62,541 bases of DNA. It comes from Paraburkholderia kururiensis JCM 10599 = LMG 19447. GTDB lineage: Bacteria > Pseudomonadota > Gammaproteobacteria > Burkholderiales > Burkholderiaceae. The number at the start of each line of letters is the position of its first letter. The first letter of the stretch is position 1. Below the pieces are notes generated by a model, which worked only from the letters and a program-made list of their open reading frames with translations, was not told the origin of the DNA and ran no database searches. Positions 52,431 to 60,790 of this stretch are shown here, in pieces. Made by a program: the position numbers and the translations under genes. The stretch lies in contig NZ_RJZE01000033.1 in the NCBI RefSeq assembly GCF_003986935.1, positions 1 through 62,541 of the forward strand, given 5' to 3'.

Positions 52431-53648
52431 TCAGGTGTTCCGTTGGGCTGCTGGCAGTCGTACCTCTTCGAGCCGCTCCCGGTCGGTGTCCCACTCCACG
52501 ACCGGCACACCACTGACCTCGCGAAGCATCTGCTTTTCCAGCTTGCGGTGCTCGTAACTGGCCATCCCGTTCATTCCGTAGACCTCGATGTGTGTCGCCG
52601 GCGTCGTATCGAGCAACACGAAGTCGGGCAGCATCGTGTCGCCATCGGACAGGCGCATCGGCTTGTCGAAGGTCCGGCGCTCCGCGACCAGACGGTTGGC
52701 CATCGCGACCTCATGCATGGAATCGCAGGGCAGGAACGCAGCTGAGCAGAGCATCGCGGCGAGATCGACGACGCGAAGATGTCCTTTGGGCGTGCGCTCG
52801 ATGAGTATGAGCGCGACGACGCGCGCGCTTGCCTCTCCAATGGCGCGCCACGCGTGCCCATACTTCTTCGCGGCAGCGGCGATGAGTGTCGGGGTAGTGA
52901 AATAGCGCTGCCTGCGCTGCCGCAGCGTGATGGATTTGCCGTACTGGGTGTCCGCGACCTCTCCGATCTCCCCGAGGATCAACGCGCGTCGCGAAACCTT
53001 TCCGTCGTTGTGTATCCCGTTGAGGAAAACATCGAACTCGGCGTTGATTGCATCGCGCTCGCTTTCCTCGTAGCGGCGCATGACATGCAGCGAATCCTGC
53101 GCACGCGCGCCGTTAATCAGGGCGTTTTCACCGAGGCCGCCGAGCAGCATTGCGTTGACGGCACCCCAGCCGCGTGCCATTGAGGAACCGCGCCATGCGT
53201 TCAGCCGGCCGTTAGCCCACAGAGCCTGCAGAAATGCGAGAAGCGAAGCTGTCCGACGGGACATGCCGCCAGGGCTTCCGGCCGCACGTGGGCCGGGGGA
53301 TGAGGTCGCCTCGCGTTGGACGAGGGAGGCGTCGAGGCGGACGTTCATACCGTTGGGACCTTCGAGGATGGCAGCGCGACCGTCATTGCCGGCGGTGCTG
53401 CTGGCATCGTGCGTCTTGCGAAAGTCACAGCCGTCGGTATGGTGCGGTCCGTCATCGGGCCACCCGGCGAGATGGTAGAGCGAGCCGTACCTGCGGATCA
53501 CTAGTTTGCGCGGTGAATCCGGGCGGCAGTGGCAAAGTGCGTGGCCCGGGTTGATCTTTGCCCGTTCGAGGCGTCGGGCGAAGCGCGCCGGGTTCTCCTG
53601 GATGTCGGACAGTGCGAACGTGCTGCCGTCGAAGGATACGTTGGGCAC
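52431..53648 (-). CDS. DUF1173-like plasmid protein
   Basis: 405 residues. The start (MPNVSFDGSTFALSDIQENP) leads to a Cys/His-containing segment (HALCHCRPDSPRKLVIRRYG, DDGPHHTDGCDFRKTH). A middle region follows (LLAFLQALWANGRLNAWRGS, INGARAQDSLHVMRRYEESE). The end has a restriction-like pattern (MLPDFVLLDTTPATHIEVYG, RKLEKQMLREVSGVPVVEWD). Length and layout resemble DUF1173 proteins found on proteobacterial plasmids; function unknown. The Asp/Glu-x-Tyr stretch near the end could be a nuclease-type fold. Confidence 0.7.
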   Translation of the reverse strand: MPNVSFDGSTFALSDIQENPARFARRLERAKINPGHALCHCRPDSPRKLVIRRYGSLYHLAGWPDDGPHHTDGCDFRKTHDASSTAGNDGRAAILEGPNGMNVRLDASLVQREATSSPGPRAAGSPGGMSRRTASLLAFLQALWANGRLNAWRGSSMARGWGAVNAMLLGGLGENALINGARAQDSLHVMRRYEESERDAINAEFDVFLNGIHNDGKVSRRALILGEIGEVADTQYGKSITLRQRRQRYFTTPTLIAAAAKKYGHAWRAIGEASARVVALILIERTPKGHLRVVDLAAMLCSAAFLPCDSMHEVAMANRLVAERRTFDKPMRLSDGDTMLPDFVLLDTTPATHIEVYGMNGMASYEHRKLEKQMLREVSGVPVVEWDTDRERLEEVRLPAAQRNT

Positions 53649-53673
53649 TGGCGATTCTCCTTGCGAACGCGGG

Positions 53674-53871
53674 TCAGACGAGAACCACGATTGAATCTGC
53701 GAGGCCGCGCCAGAAGGTACCGTCGTCAGTATCGAGGACGGTCACCATGCCGCGCGAGAGCTCGTGTTCGATCACGACGCCCGCCCGGCTTTCGCGGGAG
53801 CGGCCGGGGTAGCGAACGCGGCGCAGGCGCAGCGATGCGGCACCATCGTGGTGGTCGGTCGCGAAGTCCAT
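53674..53871 (-). CDS. Small hypothetical protein
   Basis: 65 residues (MDFATDHHDGAASLRLRRVR, then LDTDDGTFWRGLADSIVVLV). It lies 25 bases upstream of the DUF1173-like gene on the same strand. The ribosome site is weak. The beta-rich pattern could be real, but length keeps confidence moderate. Confidence 0.45.
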   Translation of the reverse strand: MDFATDHHDGAASLRLRRVRYPGRSRESRAGVVIEHELSRGMVTVLDTDDGTFWRGLADSIVVLV

Positions 53872-53953
53872 CCCGTTATCATCGCGCGGCTCCCGGCACG
53901 CTGACGCGCGAAAGAGGTGGGATTTGGCAGCGTTTGCGGGATGGAGTCAGCAG

Positions 53954-54007
53954 GAAAGCTCAACAGAAAGCGCAGCTTTTCGGGAAAAGCCGTTCAGGCG
54001 CCTGAAC
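53954..54007 (+). repeat. 54-bp dispersed element, copy 4
   Basis: Begins GAAAGCTCAACAGAAAGCGC, shares the GCTTTTC GG GAAAAGC hairpin with copy 3, and ends GTTCAGGCGCCTGAAC (53992-54007). It lies between the small minus-strand gene and the plus-strand methyltransferase/PRTRC block. Confidence 0.8.
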
Positions 54008-54504
54008 GAAAGGGGCTCGCAGGGGCGACTGCATGCCGGCCACGCCGAACGTCCGCAAAGAACGGAGCGCAAACGCCGGGATGGCGGCAATGAATTTGAT
54101 TGAGCCTGCCCAGGCCCAAGGTCTTGTCAGGTCCAGCACGTATATCGCCGCAGAGCGCGGGCGTGATTGTCCATGCGCGATCATTCTCGAACGCGCCGTA
54201 GGCCCCGAACCGCCCGAAAGCCCGCCGATATTGGCTCCATAGGCTGACGTCGCCGCGTATCGGAGATTCCTCTCCACAGCTTTGCCAACAGAATCTGTGG
54301 ATAACGCCGTGTCGGCTGCGAGCGAAAGCCCGCGCATGTTCGCACTCTTTGAAGGTCTCTGTCAGAGGTATGCGGGCTTAACATGCCCTCATCACCAGCG
54401 TCATCGACGCATCGACATGGGCCGGCTTTGCCGGAACTTCCTTTCTTTCCCTGTGGGGCATCGCGCCCGCAGGGGCAATGCCCCTCGTTTGTTATGGAGT
54501 GGGC
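54008..54504. other. Intergenic region with a DnaA box and inverted repeat
   Basis: About 500 bases with no convincing gene (a 69-codon frame at 54033 lacks a ribosome site). A perfect DnaA box, TTATCCACA on the minus strand, lies at 54296-54304 and overlaps the right arm of an inverted repeat CCACAG / CTGTGG (54276-54301). A GC-rich hairpin tract (54455-54485) precedes the next gene. Confidence 0.45.
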
Positions 54505-55515
54505 ATGAGCAAGAAGAGCACGCAGCGCAAACATGATCTGACGGCCGACGGGCACCAGCGAAACCTGGTCGCGCTGTTTAGGGAGTTTTCGTACGGCCAC
54601 CACCTCGACACGGTGTTTCGCGATTTCGTTGAGCTGGCCGCGCTCGCGATCAGCAATAGCGTGGACCGGACACACTTCGAGACCCGCGAGAAGCGTTATC
54701 TCGAGATCGTCTGGAAGTACAGGCGAGAAGAGGTCGCGAGGTTCCCCAGGATGCTGGCCGAACTCACACTGTCGTTCGAGAGGCGCGTCGAAACGATGCT
54801 CGCTGCGAGTACCGTGGGCACACGCGGCGGTGGACTGGCGGACGTGCTAGGCGAGACCTACATGATGCTCGGGCTTGGCAACGACCGGAGCGGACAGTTC
54901 TTTACGCCCTACCATGTCTCGCATCTCATAGCGTCAATCGTGACAGGCGGAAGTGTTGAGGTCGCACGGTCGCGAGGCTTCGTGCGCGTACATGAGCCGG
55001 CATGCGGCGCCGGCGGCATGGTGATCGCAACGGCCGAAGCCTTCCGCGATGCAGGCCTCAACTACCAGAAGGCGATGCACGCGACGTGTATCGACATCGA
55101 CCCGTGCTGTGTTCACATGAGCTATCTGCAACTTTCCCTGTTGCACATTCCAGCGATCGTCGTGCACGGCAACGCACTATCGATGGAGGTGTGGGGACAC
55201 TGGTTCACCCCCGCCCATGTGCTTGGTGGGTGGAGCGCTCGCCTGCGAACGCGTCGCGCTGAGGACGCCATGCGCGAGATGATCGGTCGCGCACCGGACA
55301 GCACAGCCGACGATACCGCATCCGCTGCGGAGCCGGCGACTGTGCCGGCGATGTCGACCGATGAATCGCCCGTAGAACACGCAACGGAGGTCGCGCTGGT
55401 CGAGCCGGTACAGGTGGACACGGCCGGACTGGCCGATCTGTTCGACGATGCCGTGCAGCCGCAGTCGGGCCCGCAACAGTTTCTTGAGCTCGTCGACCAG
55501 TTAACCCTGTTCTGA
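54505..55515 (+). CDS. N6-adenine methyltransferase-like protein lacking a clear catalytic motif
   Basis: 336 residues from ATG 54505 (GGAG upstream). The N-terminal helical domain (LTADGHQRNLVALFREFSYG) precedes an HsdM-like fold: GETYMMLGLGNDRSGQFFTP, SAM motif I VHEPACGAGGMVIATAEAFR, then ATCIDIDPCCVHMSYLQLSL. Where type I methylases have N-P-P-Y/F, this one reads GNALSMEVWGHWFTPAHVLG, with no NPP(F/Y) visible. The C-terminal ~80 residues are acidic and Ala/Val-rich. It may bind SAM without methylating, or use a changed motif. Plasmid genes of this kind often sit beside PRTRC cassettes. Confidence 0.78.
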   Translation: MSKKSTQRKHDLTADGHQRNLVALFREFSYGHHLDTVFRDFVELAALAISNSVDRTHFETREKRYLEIVWKYRREEVARFPRMLAELTLSFERRVETMLAASTVGTRGGGLADVLGETYMMLGLGNDRSGQFFTPYHVSHLIASIVTGGSVEVARSRGFVRVHEPACGAGGMVIATAEAFRDAGLNYQKAMHATCIDIDPCCVHMSYLQLSLLHIPAIVVHGNALSMEVWGHWFTPAHVLGGWSARLRTRRAEDAMREMIGRAPDSTADDTASAAEPATVPAMSTDESPVEHATEVALVEPVQVDTAGLADLFDDAVQPQSGPQQFLELVDQLTLF

Positions 55516-55723
55516 ACGATGGTCCGGACCTGTTCCGGGCCATCTCCCGAAAGCTCCCTCGCATCGGCGATCTTTTCGCGACCGGGTACAGCATTCGCGC
55601 GGTATCGTCTCTTTACCTACTGCGCCTCGTGCGCATCGACCCTGGCCCTCGCGGCCGCTCTCTGTTCACCCTTCGGGAATCCTCTTCCCGTTGGGAGCGG
55701 GTTCCCTCTCCAGGAGACCTGCA

Positions 55724-57391
55724 ATGCAACAGCAACCCACCATGCGACTCGGCGACATCAAGCTGGGCCGCAACCCCCGTCGTTACTTCGATGCGGCGAA
55801 GATGGCCGAGATGGTCGAGTCCGTCCGCCTGCAGGGCGTCTTGCAGCCGGTTGTCGTGCGTCCGCTCGATGACGGCTCGCGCGAACTCGTCTGCGGCGGC
55901 CGTCGCTACCGTGCTGCGATGGAGGCCTGCGGGCCCGACTATCCCATGCCCATCGTTCTCAGGGAACTGGATGACTTCCAGGCGCGCACAGTCGCCCTCA
56001 TCGAAAACATCCAGCGCGACGACATGGCTCCGTCGGAAGAGGCCGTGGGCGCCGCGGAACTTGTCGGCATCTGCAAGGGTGACCGGGACGAAGCGGCCCT
56101 GCAGCTCGGCTGGACCCGTCAGAAGCTCGACTCACGCCTCGCCCTCATGAACTGCAGCGCCTCCGTGCTGGATGCGCTCGATACGCGCACCATCAAGCTC
56201 GGCCACGCCGAGCTGTTCGCCGCCTTCACGAAGGACCAGCAGGAGAAGCTTCTGCCTGTGGTCGTGAAGGAAAACCGTACGGTAGCGGATCTGAAGAAGA
56301 CGCTCGAGCAGGTCTCATGTTCGTTGCCTGCCGCGATCTTCGACAAGGCCGATTGCTCCGCGTGCCCGCACAACTCTGCTGCCCAGGCCGAGATGTTCGG
56401 CGAATCGATCGGCACGGGGAGCTGTACGAACCGCGCCTGCTACAACGCGAAGACGGAGAAGCAGCTCGACGCGATTGCCGCAGGCCTGCGTGACGAGTAC
56501 CAGACCGTGCGCATCGTCCGCCCCGGCGACAATCACACGCGCATCCAGCTCGTGGCTGACGGTCCCAAGGGCGTCGGTGCCGAACAGGCGAAAGCCTGTT
56601 ACGGGTGCCAGAACTTCGGCGCGGCGGTGAGCGGTCTGCCGGATTCAATGGGCAACGTCTACAAGGGCCAGTGCTTCGACACGGTCTGCAACATGAAGAA
56701 AGTCGCCGCGCGTATCAAGAGCGAGAAGGCGCCAGCGACGGATGCGGCGAAAGCTGCGACTGCGCCAGGCGCTTCGAAGGCGGCGGGTGCCGCGAAGGAC
56801 GTCAAGTCATCGACGGCAGCCAGTCCCGAGCCGACAGTGGTGGCCGAGTCCGACCGCGTCAAGACGTATCGCGTCGCGCTCTGGCGCAAGGCGTTGCGTC
56901 GCGAGGTCAGCTCGGACGTGGCGCTCGCTCGTCAGTATCTGATCGCGGTGGTTGCGACCGGTCAGGCGAGGAGCATCGCAGCTGAACCGCTCAACACGAT
57001 CTGGGAGCGTCTCATCGACGACAAGCCAGGTGTGTCTGACTTCCCAAAGGCCGCGTCGGCTGCCGGACAGTTGCACTCCGACGTGCAGGTCAAGCTGCTC
57101 GTTGCGCTCACGATGTCGGCCATCCAGGGCGTCGACGTCGAGTATCTCGTGAAGATGTGCCGTCACCACAAGCTCGATCTCGCAAAGCATTGGAAGCTCG
57201 ACAAGGAGTTTCTGGAACTGATCACGAAATCCGAGATGAAGGTGGTGGCCGACGAACTCGGCCTTCGCGCCGCGATGGGCGACAACTTCAAGAAGGTGTT
57301 CGCCAAATCGAAGTCGGAGGTTATCGATGCCCTGCTCTCGGTCGAAGGCTTCGACTACGCGGGCAAGGTGCCGAAGGTCCTGAAATACTGA
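55724..57391 (+). CDS. PRTRC system ParB-related protein
   Basis: 555 residues from ATG 55724 (CAGGAG upstream). The ParB N-domain reads GDIKLGRNPRRYFDAAKMAE, LQGVLQPVVVRPL, the nucleotide box LVCGGRRYRAAME, and ALIENIQRDDMAPSEEAVGA; a helix-turn-helix follows (LQLGWTRQKLDSRLALMNCS). Two Cys clusters are unusual for ParB: CSACPHNSAAQ with CTNRAC, and CYGCQNFG with CFDTVC, probably zinc sites. A long helical C-terminus follows. It is the first gene of the cassette. Its target DNA is unknown. Confidence 0.9.
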   Translation: MQQQPTMRLGDIKLGRNPRRYFDAAKMAEMVESVRLQGVLQPVVVRPLDDGSRELVCGGRRYRAAMEACGPDYPMPIVLRELDDFQARTVALIENIQRDDMAPSEEAVGAAELVGICKGDRDEAALQLGWTRQKLDSRLALMNCSASVLDALDTRTIKLGHAELFAAFTKDQQEKLLPVVVKENRTVADLKKTLEQVSCSLPAAIFDKADCSACPHNSAAQAEMFGESIGTGSCTNRACYNAKTEKQLDAIAAGLRDEYQTVRIVRPGDNHTRIQLVADGPKGVGAEQAKACYGCQNFGAAVSGLPDSMGNVYKGQCFDTVCNMKKVAARIKSEKAPATDAAKAATAPGASKAAGAAKDVKSSTAASPEPTVVAESDRVKTYRVALWRKALRREVSSDVALARQYLIAVVATGQARSIAAEPLNTIWERLIDDKPGVSDFPKAASAAGQLHSDVQVKLLVALTMSAIQGVDVEYLVKMCRHHKLDLAKHWKLDKEFLELITKSEMKVVADELGLRAAMGDNFKKVFAKSKSEVIDALLSVEGFDYAGKVPKVLKY

Positions 57392-57428
57392 TGCTGGCCG
57401 TGGCGGTTGCCACGGTTCCCTTTTCTTC

Positions 57429-57453
57429 ACGCCGCCTTTGCGCGGCGTTTTTT
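57429..57453 (+). terminator. Hairpin with T-run between the PRTRC ParB gene and protein E
   Basis: Stem ACGCCGC / GCGGCGT with a six-base loop and five T, 37 bases after the ParB-related stop. Being inside the cassette, it may lower downstream expression relative to the ParB-related gene. Confidence 0.7.
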
Positions 57454-57472
57454 CATTCCCGTGAGGTTTCAT

Positions 57473-57943
57473 ATGTTCCAGCAACTCGAAGCGTTCGTGC
57501 GCGAGACCGGCAAGGTCACGCTCACGCTGAAGATGGCGGGTGACCAGATGGCAGTGGTCATGGTGCCGGGCAGCGACTCGAAGGAGGCCGCGATGCGGCA
57601 GCCACTGGTGCTGACAGCGAGCCCGGCCGAGCTGGATGAAGGCTTCGCTGACGCGCTGCGGACGTTCGAAGGCGCACACCGCTCACTCGCGGAGCAGGTG
57701 AGCGCCACGACGGAAATCCTGCAGGCGGCAGAGAAGTCGCAGGCGGGCAAGGCGCACAAGGCGTTGTCGAAAGGCTCGAAGCCGGCATTGCCAGCGCCCG
57801 CATCCAAGGCCGACGACAACGACGAAGGCGATGACGATGTGGCTGACGAGGGTGAGGGCAATGGCCAGCCCGCGGCGGCCGCGCAGGCGACGACATCGAC
57901 GGTGTCCGATGCCGGCCAGACTGACCTTCTCAGCCTGTTGTGA
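57473..57943 (+). CDS. PRTRC system protein E
   Basis: 156 residues from ATG 57473 (GTGAGG upstream). An N-terminal domain (MFQQLEAFVRETGKVTLTLK, QPLVLTASPAELDEGFADAL) is followed by a charged, Ala/Lys/Asp-rich tail with an acidic block (DDNDEGDDDVADEGEGNG). Position and N-terminal pattern fit PRTRC protein E, which has no known function. Protein C follows after 10 bases. Confidence 0.8.
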   Translation: MFQQLEAFVRETGKVTLTLKMAGDQMAVVMVPGSDSKEAAMRQPLVLTASPAELDEGFADALRTFEGAHRSLAEQVSATTEILQAAEKSQAGKAHKALSKGSKPALPAPASKADDNDEGDDDVADEGEGNGQPAAAAQATTSTVSDAGQTDLLSLL

Positions 57944-57953
57944 GGGAGGCGTC

Positions 57954-58172
57954 ATGACGATCAGCATCGCCACAATCCTTCGCGAGTTCACCTACAACGG
58001 CATGCGGTTCGTTGACCCTGGCCCGGCGTTCACGCCGGATCAGGTCCGCGATCTGTACTCGGCGCAGTACCCGGAGCTGACGACCGCGACGGTTGATGGC
58101 CCCGAGTTCTCGGGTGAAGTTGCCAGCTACAAATTTGTCCGCGCGGCGGGTGCCAAGGGCTCCCATGCGTAA
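57954..58172 (+). CDS. PRTRC system protein C (possible ubiquitin-like protein)
   Basis: 72 residues from ATG 57954 behind GAGGGAGG: REFTYNGMRFVDPGPAFTPD, VRDLYSAQYPELTTATVDGP, then SYKFVRAAGAKGSHA. Small and beta/alpha/beta-like. PRTRC cassettes have been compared with ubiquitin-type systems and C is the natural candidate for the beta-grasp modifier, but this copy ends GSHA rather than with a bare GG, so conjugation would need trimming or another mechanism. Confidence 0.8.
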   Translation: MTISIATILREFTYNGMRFVDPGPAFTPDQVRDLYSAQYPELTTATVDGPEFSGEVASYKFVRAAGAKGSHA

Positions 58173-58228
58173 GGACACACTGCTCAGGGCGCTCGCCGAT
58201 CCGGCGGGCAGCTTCTTCAACTCACAGG

Positions 58229-58253
58229 AACCGCCCGAGAGGGCGGTTTTTTT
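58229..58253 (+). terminator. Hairpin with T-run between PRTRC proteins C and F
   Basis: Stem AACCGCCC / GGGCGGTT with loop GAGA and five or more T. A second internal terminator in the cassette, directly before the protein F start region. Confidence 0.75.
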
Positions 58254-58274
58254 ACATGACGACGAGGTTCGCAC

Positions 58275-59417
58275 ATGCTACTCGATCCTTCATGCGTTGA
58301 TCGACCAGTCGATGCGGCTGCCGGCGGGGCATGGCAATCGCCACGCGCTGCCGCTGCCCGACATCGACCTCCCGATTCTGTTCTGACGTTGCCCGGGTTC
58401 GCCGCTGACGTGCCACGCGAGGCCACCATCCGGTGGCGCGCCGACGTGGCGGTGGAGGCAGTCGTGCTCGAGCAGTTCCGCTACGGGCCGTTGCGCGCCG
58501 CAGATGTGCATGCGCCGGTCAGCCCGGTCGATGCATTCCAGCAGGCCTTTTACGCCTGGGTGCAGCGGCAGATCCGCGAGCCGTTTCGCTTTCTCTCGTT
58601 CGGCCTCGACCTGTTCGACACGAACGCAGTGATGGACATTCTCGAGCATGGGTATGGCGTTGATGAGTTCAGGCCAGATGGCCCGCGGCATCTTGGCGTG
58701 CGGCTGGAGAACGAGTGGCTGCATGAGATGGGTGTGCTTGCCCAGCCATTACGGGAAGCTCATCCGCTTCTCTTGTACACCCTCTTTGACCTCATTGACC
58801 GGGTGTCGGGCAAGACCGTTCTGATCCGCACGCCGGGCTGGTTCCTCTGTGAGGCGGCCTGCCGTCACTGGGACGGCGACGAAGCAGCCACGGATGCCGA
58901 CGTCAGCGAATGGATGAAGGAGTACTACGGTGAAGACGAGGAAGTCGTGAACCGTTTTCTTCCATCGGTGCTGCGCCCCGAGCTGTACCCCGACGAGATC
59001 CGGATGCCAGCAAAGGTTCCCGGTCGACGCTCGCGCAGCCAGGTGCTATCCGGGCGGGAATTGCGGCATCTGCAAAGCGGCGCCACGCCACTCGTGACCC
59101 GGGTGTGCGTGGAACTAGCCGCGCTGCACCGCCTACTCGGGCGCGCAGGTAATCGACCGTTGCTGAACGACGGCCATGACGCGCGGCCGCTGTATTCGGG
59201 CTGCTCACTGGTGCTCGAGAGCAATGAGCGTATCGGCGAGTTGCTCGACGACTTTATGAATGGCGAGTACCAGGGCGGCGAGGCCACCGAGTACAGCTGC
59301 TTCATAACATTTTCCAACAGCAGGCAGGGCATCTGTGCGCAGTACGCGCAGTGGAGCCTCGCCCTTCAGATGCTTCGCCACCTTGACCGCCTTCTGGCGC
59401 TGGTGGTGAGCCCTTGA
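58275..59417 (+). CDS. PRTRC system protein F
   Basis: 380 residues from ATG 58275 with GAGG upstream. Motifs include AFYAWVQRQIREPFRFLSFG, LDLFDTNAVMDILEHGYGVD, LYTLFDLIDRVSGKTVLIRT and GEYQGGEATEYSCFITFSNS. Length, position before protein B and this pattern match PRTRC protein F. No catalytic motif is evident, so it may be a structural or adaptor part of the cassette. Confidence 0.82.
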   Translation: MLLDPSCVDRPVDAAAGGAWQSPRAAAARHRPPDSVLTLPGFAADVPREATIRWRADVAVEAVVLEQFRYGPLRAADVHAPVSPVDAFQQAFYAWVQRQIREPFRFLSFGLDLFDTNAVMDILEHGYGVDEFRPDGPRHLGVRLENEWLHEMGVLAQPLREAHPLLLYTLFDLIDRVSGKTVLIRTPGWFLCEAACRHWDGDEAATDADVSEWMKEYYGEDEEVVNRFLPSVLRPELYPDEIRMPAKVPGRRSRSQVLSGRELRHLQSGATPLVTRVCVELAALHRLLGRAGNRPLLNDGHDARPLYSGCSLVLESNERIGELLDDFMNGEYQGGEATEYSCFITFSNSRQGICAQYAQWSLALQMLRHLDRLLALVVSP

Positions 59418-59429
59418 CCAGGAGTTTTC

Positions 59430-60158
59430 ATGAAACGTGTTCATATTGGACAGACCGGGCACGACGTCACCCTGTCGTCGGCCCTCCTGCTTTACTCGGC
59501 GCAGGACGGGTCGCGTTACGCGACAGTGCATTCCATCGCGGCTGAGCGTCAGGCAGGTCGGCCCGTGATCGGTGCAGGCCGGCCACTGAGCCGGCGCGCG
59601 CTCGTCGACGCACTGGTACAACTTGACCGAAACGCTGCGCCGCGCGCCGAGTTCCTCCCTGGAAACGTGCTCGGTGTGACGTCAGCTGCAGTGACGTGGT
59701 GGTGTCCGCCCATGCGGCGCCGCGTGTTTTTCCAGTGTCCGACGGTCGGTGAACGGAGCGCGGTGGTTCCGCACCCGGGCCTGGTCTTCCAGGCCGGTGC
59801 GGGCGGGTTCCGCGTTTTCGCGTTGAGGGGAAATACGCGCCCCGAGGCCGGCACCGAGCTTTTCGAACCACCGTACTTCAACACGTGGGACCACGGCAAG
59901 ATCTGCATCGGATCGGCCCGTGTTCCACGACGCATCGAGGTCTCGGCAATCGCAGGATGGGAGGAGGGCTTCTTCACGTCGGCGTTTACTCACCCGAATC
60001 AGGGGGGCAAGCGCGTCGAGTACGCGAAAGGCTTCTATGGGTTCTGGACCGACATGCTCGACGGGAAGTTCGACACGTTTCCGCTCGAAGTGCTCGTCCC
60101 GATGAAGGGCGCCACGGCGTGCAGGCTGGTCGGAGGAAAGATCGGGGGTGAGGCATGA
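59430..60158 (+). CDS. PRTRC system protein B (E2-like)
   Basis: 242 residues from ATG 59430 (CCAGGAG upstream). Residues ~148-162 read PYFNTWDHGKICIGS, resembling the E2 active-site stretch (His/Asn, then G-x-I-C), with Cys159 as the candidate catalytic cysteine. Later come WEEGFFTSAFTHPNQGG and YGFWTDMLDGKF. Overlaps protein A by 4 bases. PRTRC-B has been related to E2-like proteins; an active conjugating role here is inference. Confidence 0.85.
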   Translation: MKRVHIGQTGHDVTLSSALLLYSAQDGSRYATVHSIAAERQAGRPVIGAGRPLSRRALVDALVQLDRNAAPRAEFLPGNVLGVTSAAVTWWCPPMRRRVFFQCPTVGERSAVVPHPGLVFQAGAGGFRVFALRGNTRPEAGTELFEPPYFNTWDHGKICIGSARVPRRIEVSAIAGWEEGFFTSAFTHPNQGGKRVEYAKGFYGFWTDMLDGKFDTFPLEVLVPMKGATACRLVGGKIGGEA

Positions 60159-60790
60159 ATCCGGTCGATACCGTCCTGCAAGGGTCGTTTCCGTCGGTGA
60201 TGGTGCCCACGCGTGAATCCGTCGCGCCGATTGCTGGCGCCGGCGAGCGACTGCTCATCGCTTCCAATGGCGTGTTTCTCGAAGTCGACCGTCCGTGGAT
60301 CAGGGTGGTCCGCCGCCTTGGCGCATTCGACTGGCGCACGACGGTTCCGTATGGCGAGGTGGGAGAGCTGACGGATCTGCGTTGCGGTGCCATTCCCGCC
60401 GCACTCGTTGTGGAGTTCGCCCGCCTTGCGCGGGCGGCACTGCCCAACGAAGTAGGCGCATGGATCGTGTGGGACGCGGTGACGAGGCAATTCAGGCTGG
60501 AAAGGCTTGCGTCGCTTTCGCACGGACCCGCCCATCTGCACTATGGGCGGCCGCAGTTGCGTGAAGGGGAGTGGCTGGTTGTTGACTGCCATTCGCACGG
60601 TCACGGGAAAGCATATTTCTCGTCCACCGATGACCGCGATGACGCGCACGACGTGAAGCTTGCGCTCGTGCTCGGAAGCTGCGATCGCACGCCGTCGGTG
60701 GCATTGCGGCTGTGCATGAAAGGCCGCTTCGAGGTTCAGGCCGGCGCCCCGGCTCACTGGCTGGCGGCACTGGCCGGGGAGGTCGCATGA
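60155..60790 (+). CDS. PRTRC system protein A (JAMM-type metallopeptidase)
   Basis: 211 residues. Residues 146-159 match the JAMM zinc motif exactly: HSH, seven residues, then S-x-x-D (CHSHGHGKAYFSSTDD). The usual upstream catalytic Glu could be one of those in YGEVGELTDL (~66-75). This predicts a JAB/MPN isopeptidase like those paired with ubiquitin-like proteins. Overlaps both neighbours by 4 bases, so B, A and ThiF are probably translated together. Confidence 0.88.
   Translation: MNPVDTVLQGSFPSVMVPTRESVAPIAGAGERLLIASNGVFLEVDRPWIRVVRRLGAFDWRTTVPYGEVGELTDLRCGAIPAALVVEFARLARAALPNEVGAWIVWDAVTRQFRLERLASLSHGPAHLHYGRPQLREGEWLVVDCHSHGHGKAYFSSTDDRDDAHDVKLALVLGSCDRTPSVALRLCMKGRFEVQAGAPAHWLAALAGEVA

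Noticed and set aside
58093..58386. 97-codon frame overlapping PRTRC protein C and F
   Set aside because: It crosses an internal terminator and both flanking genes are better supported.
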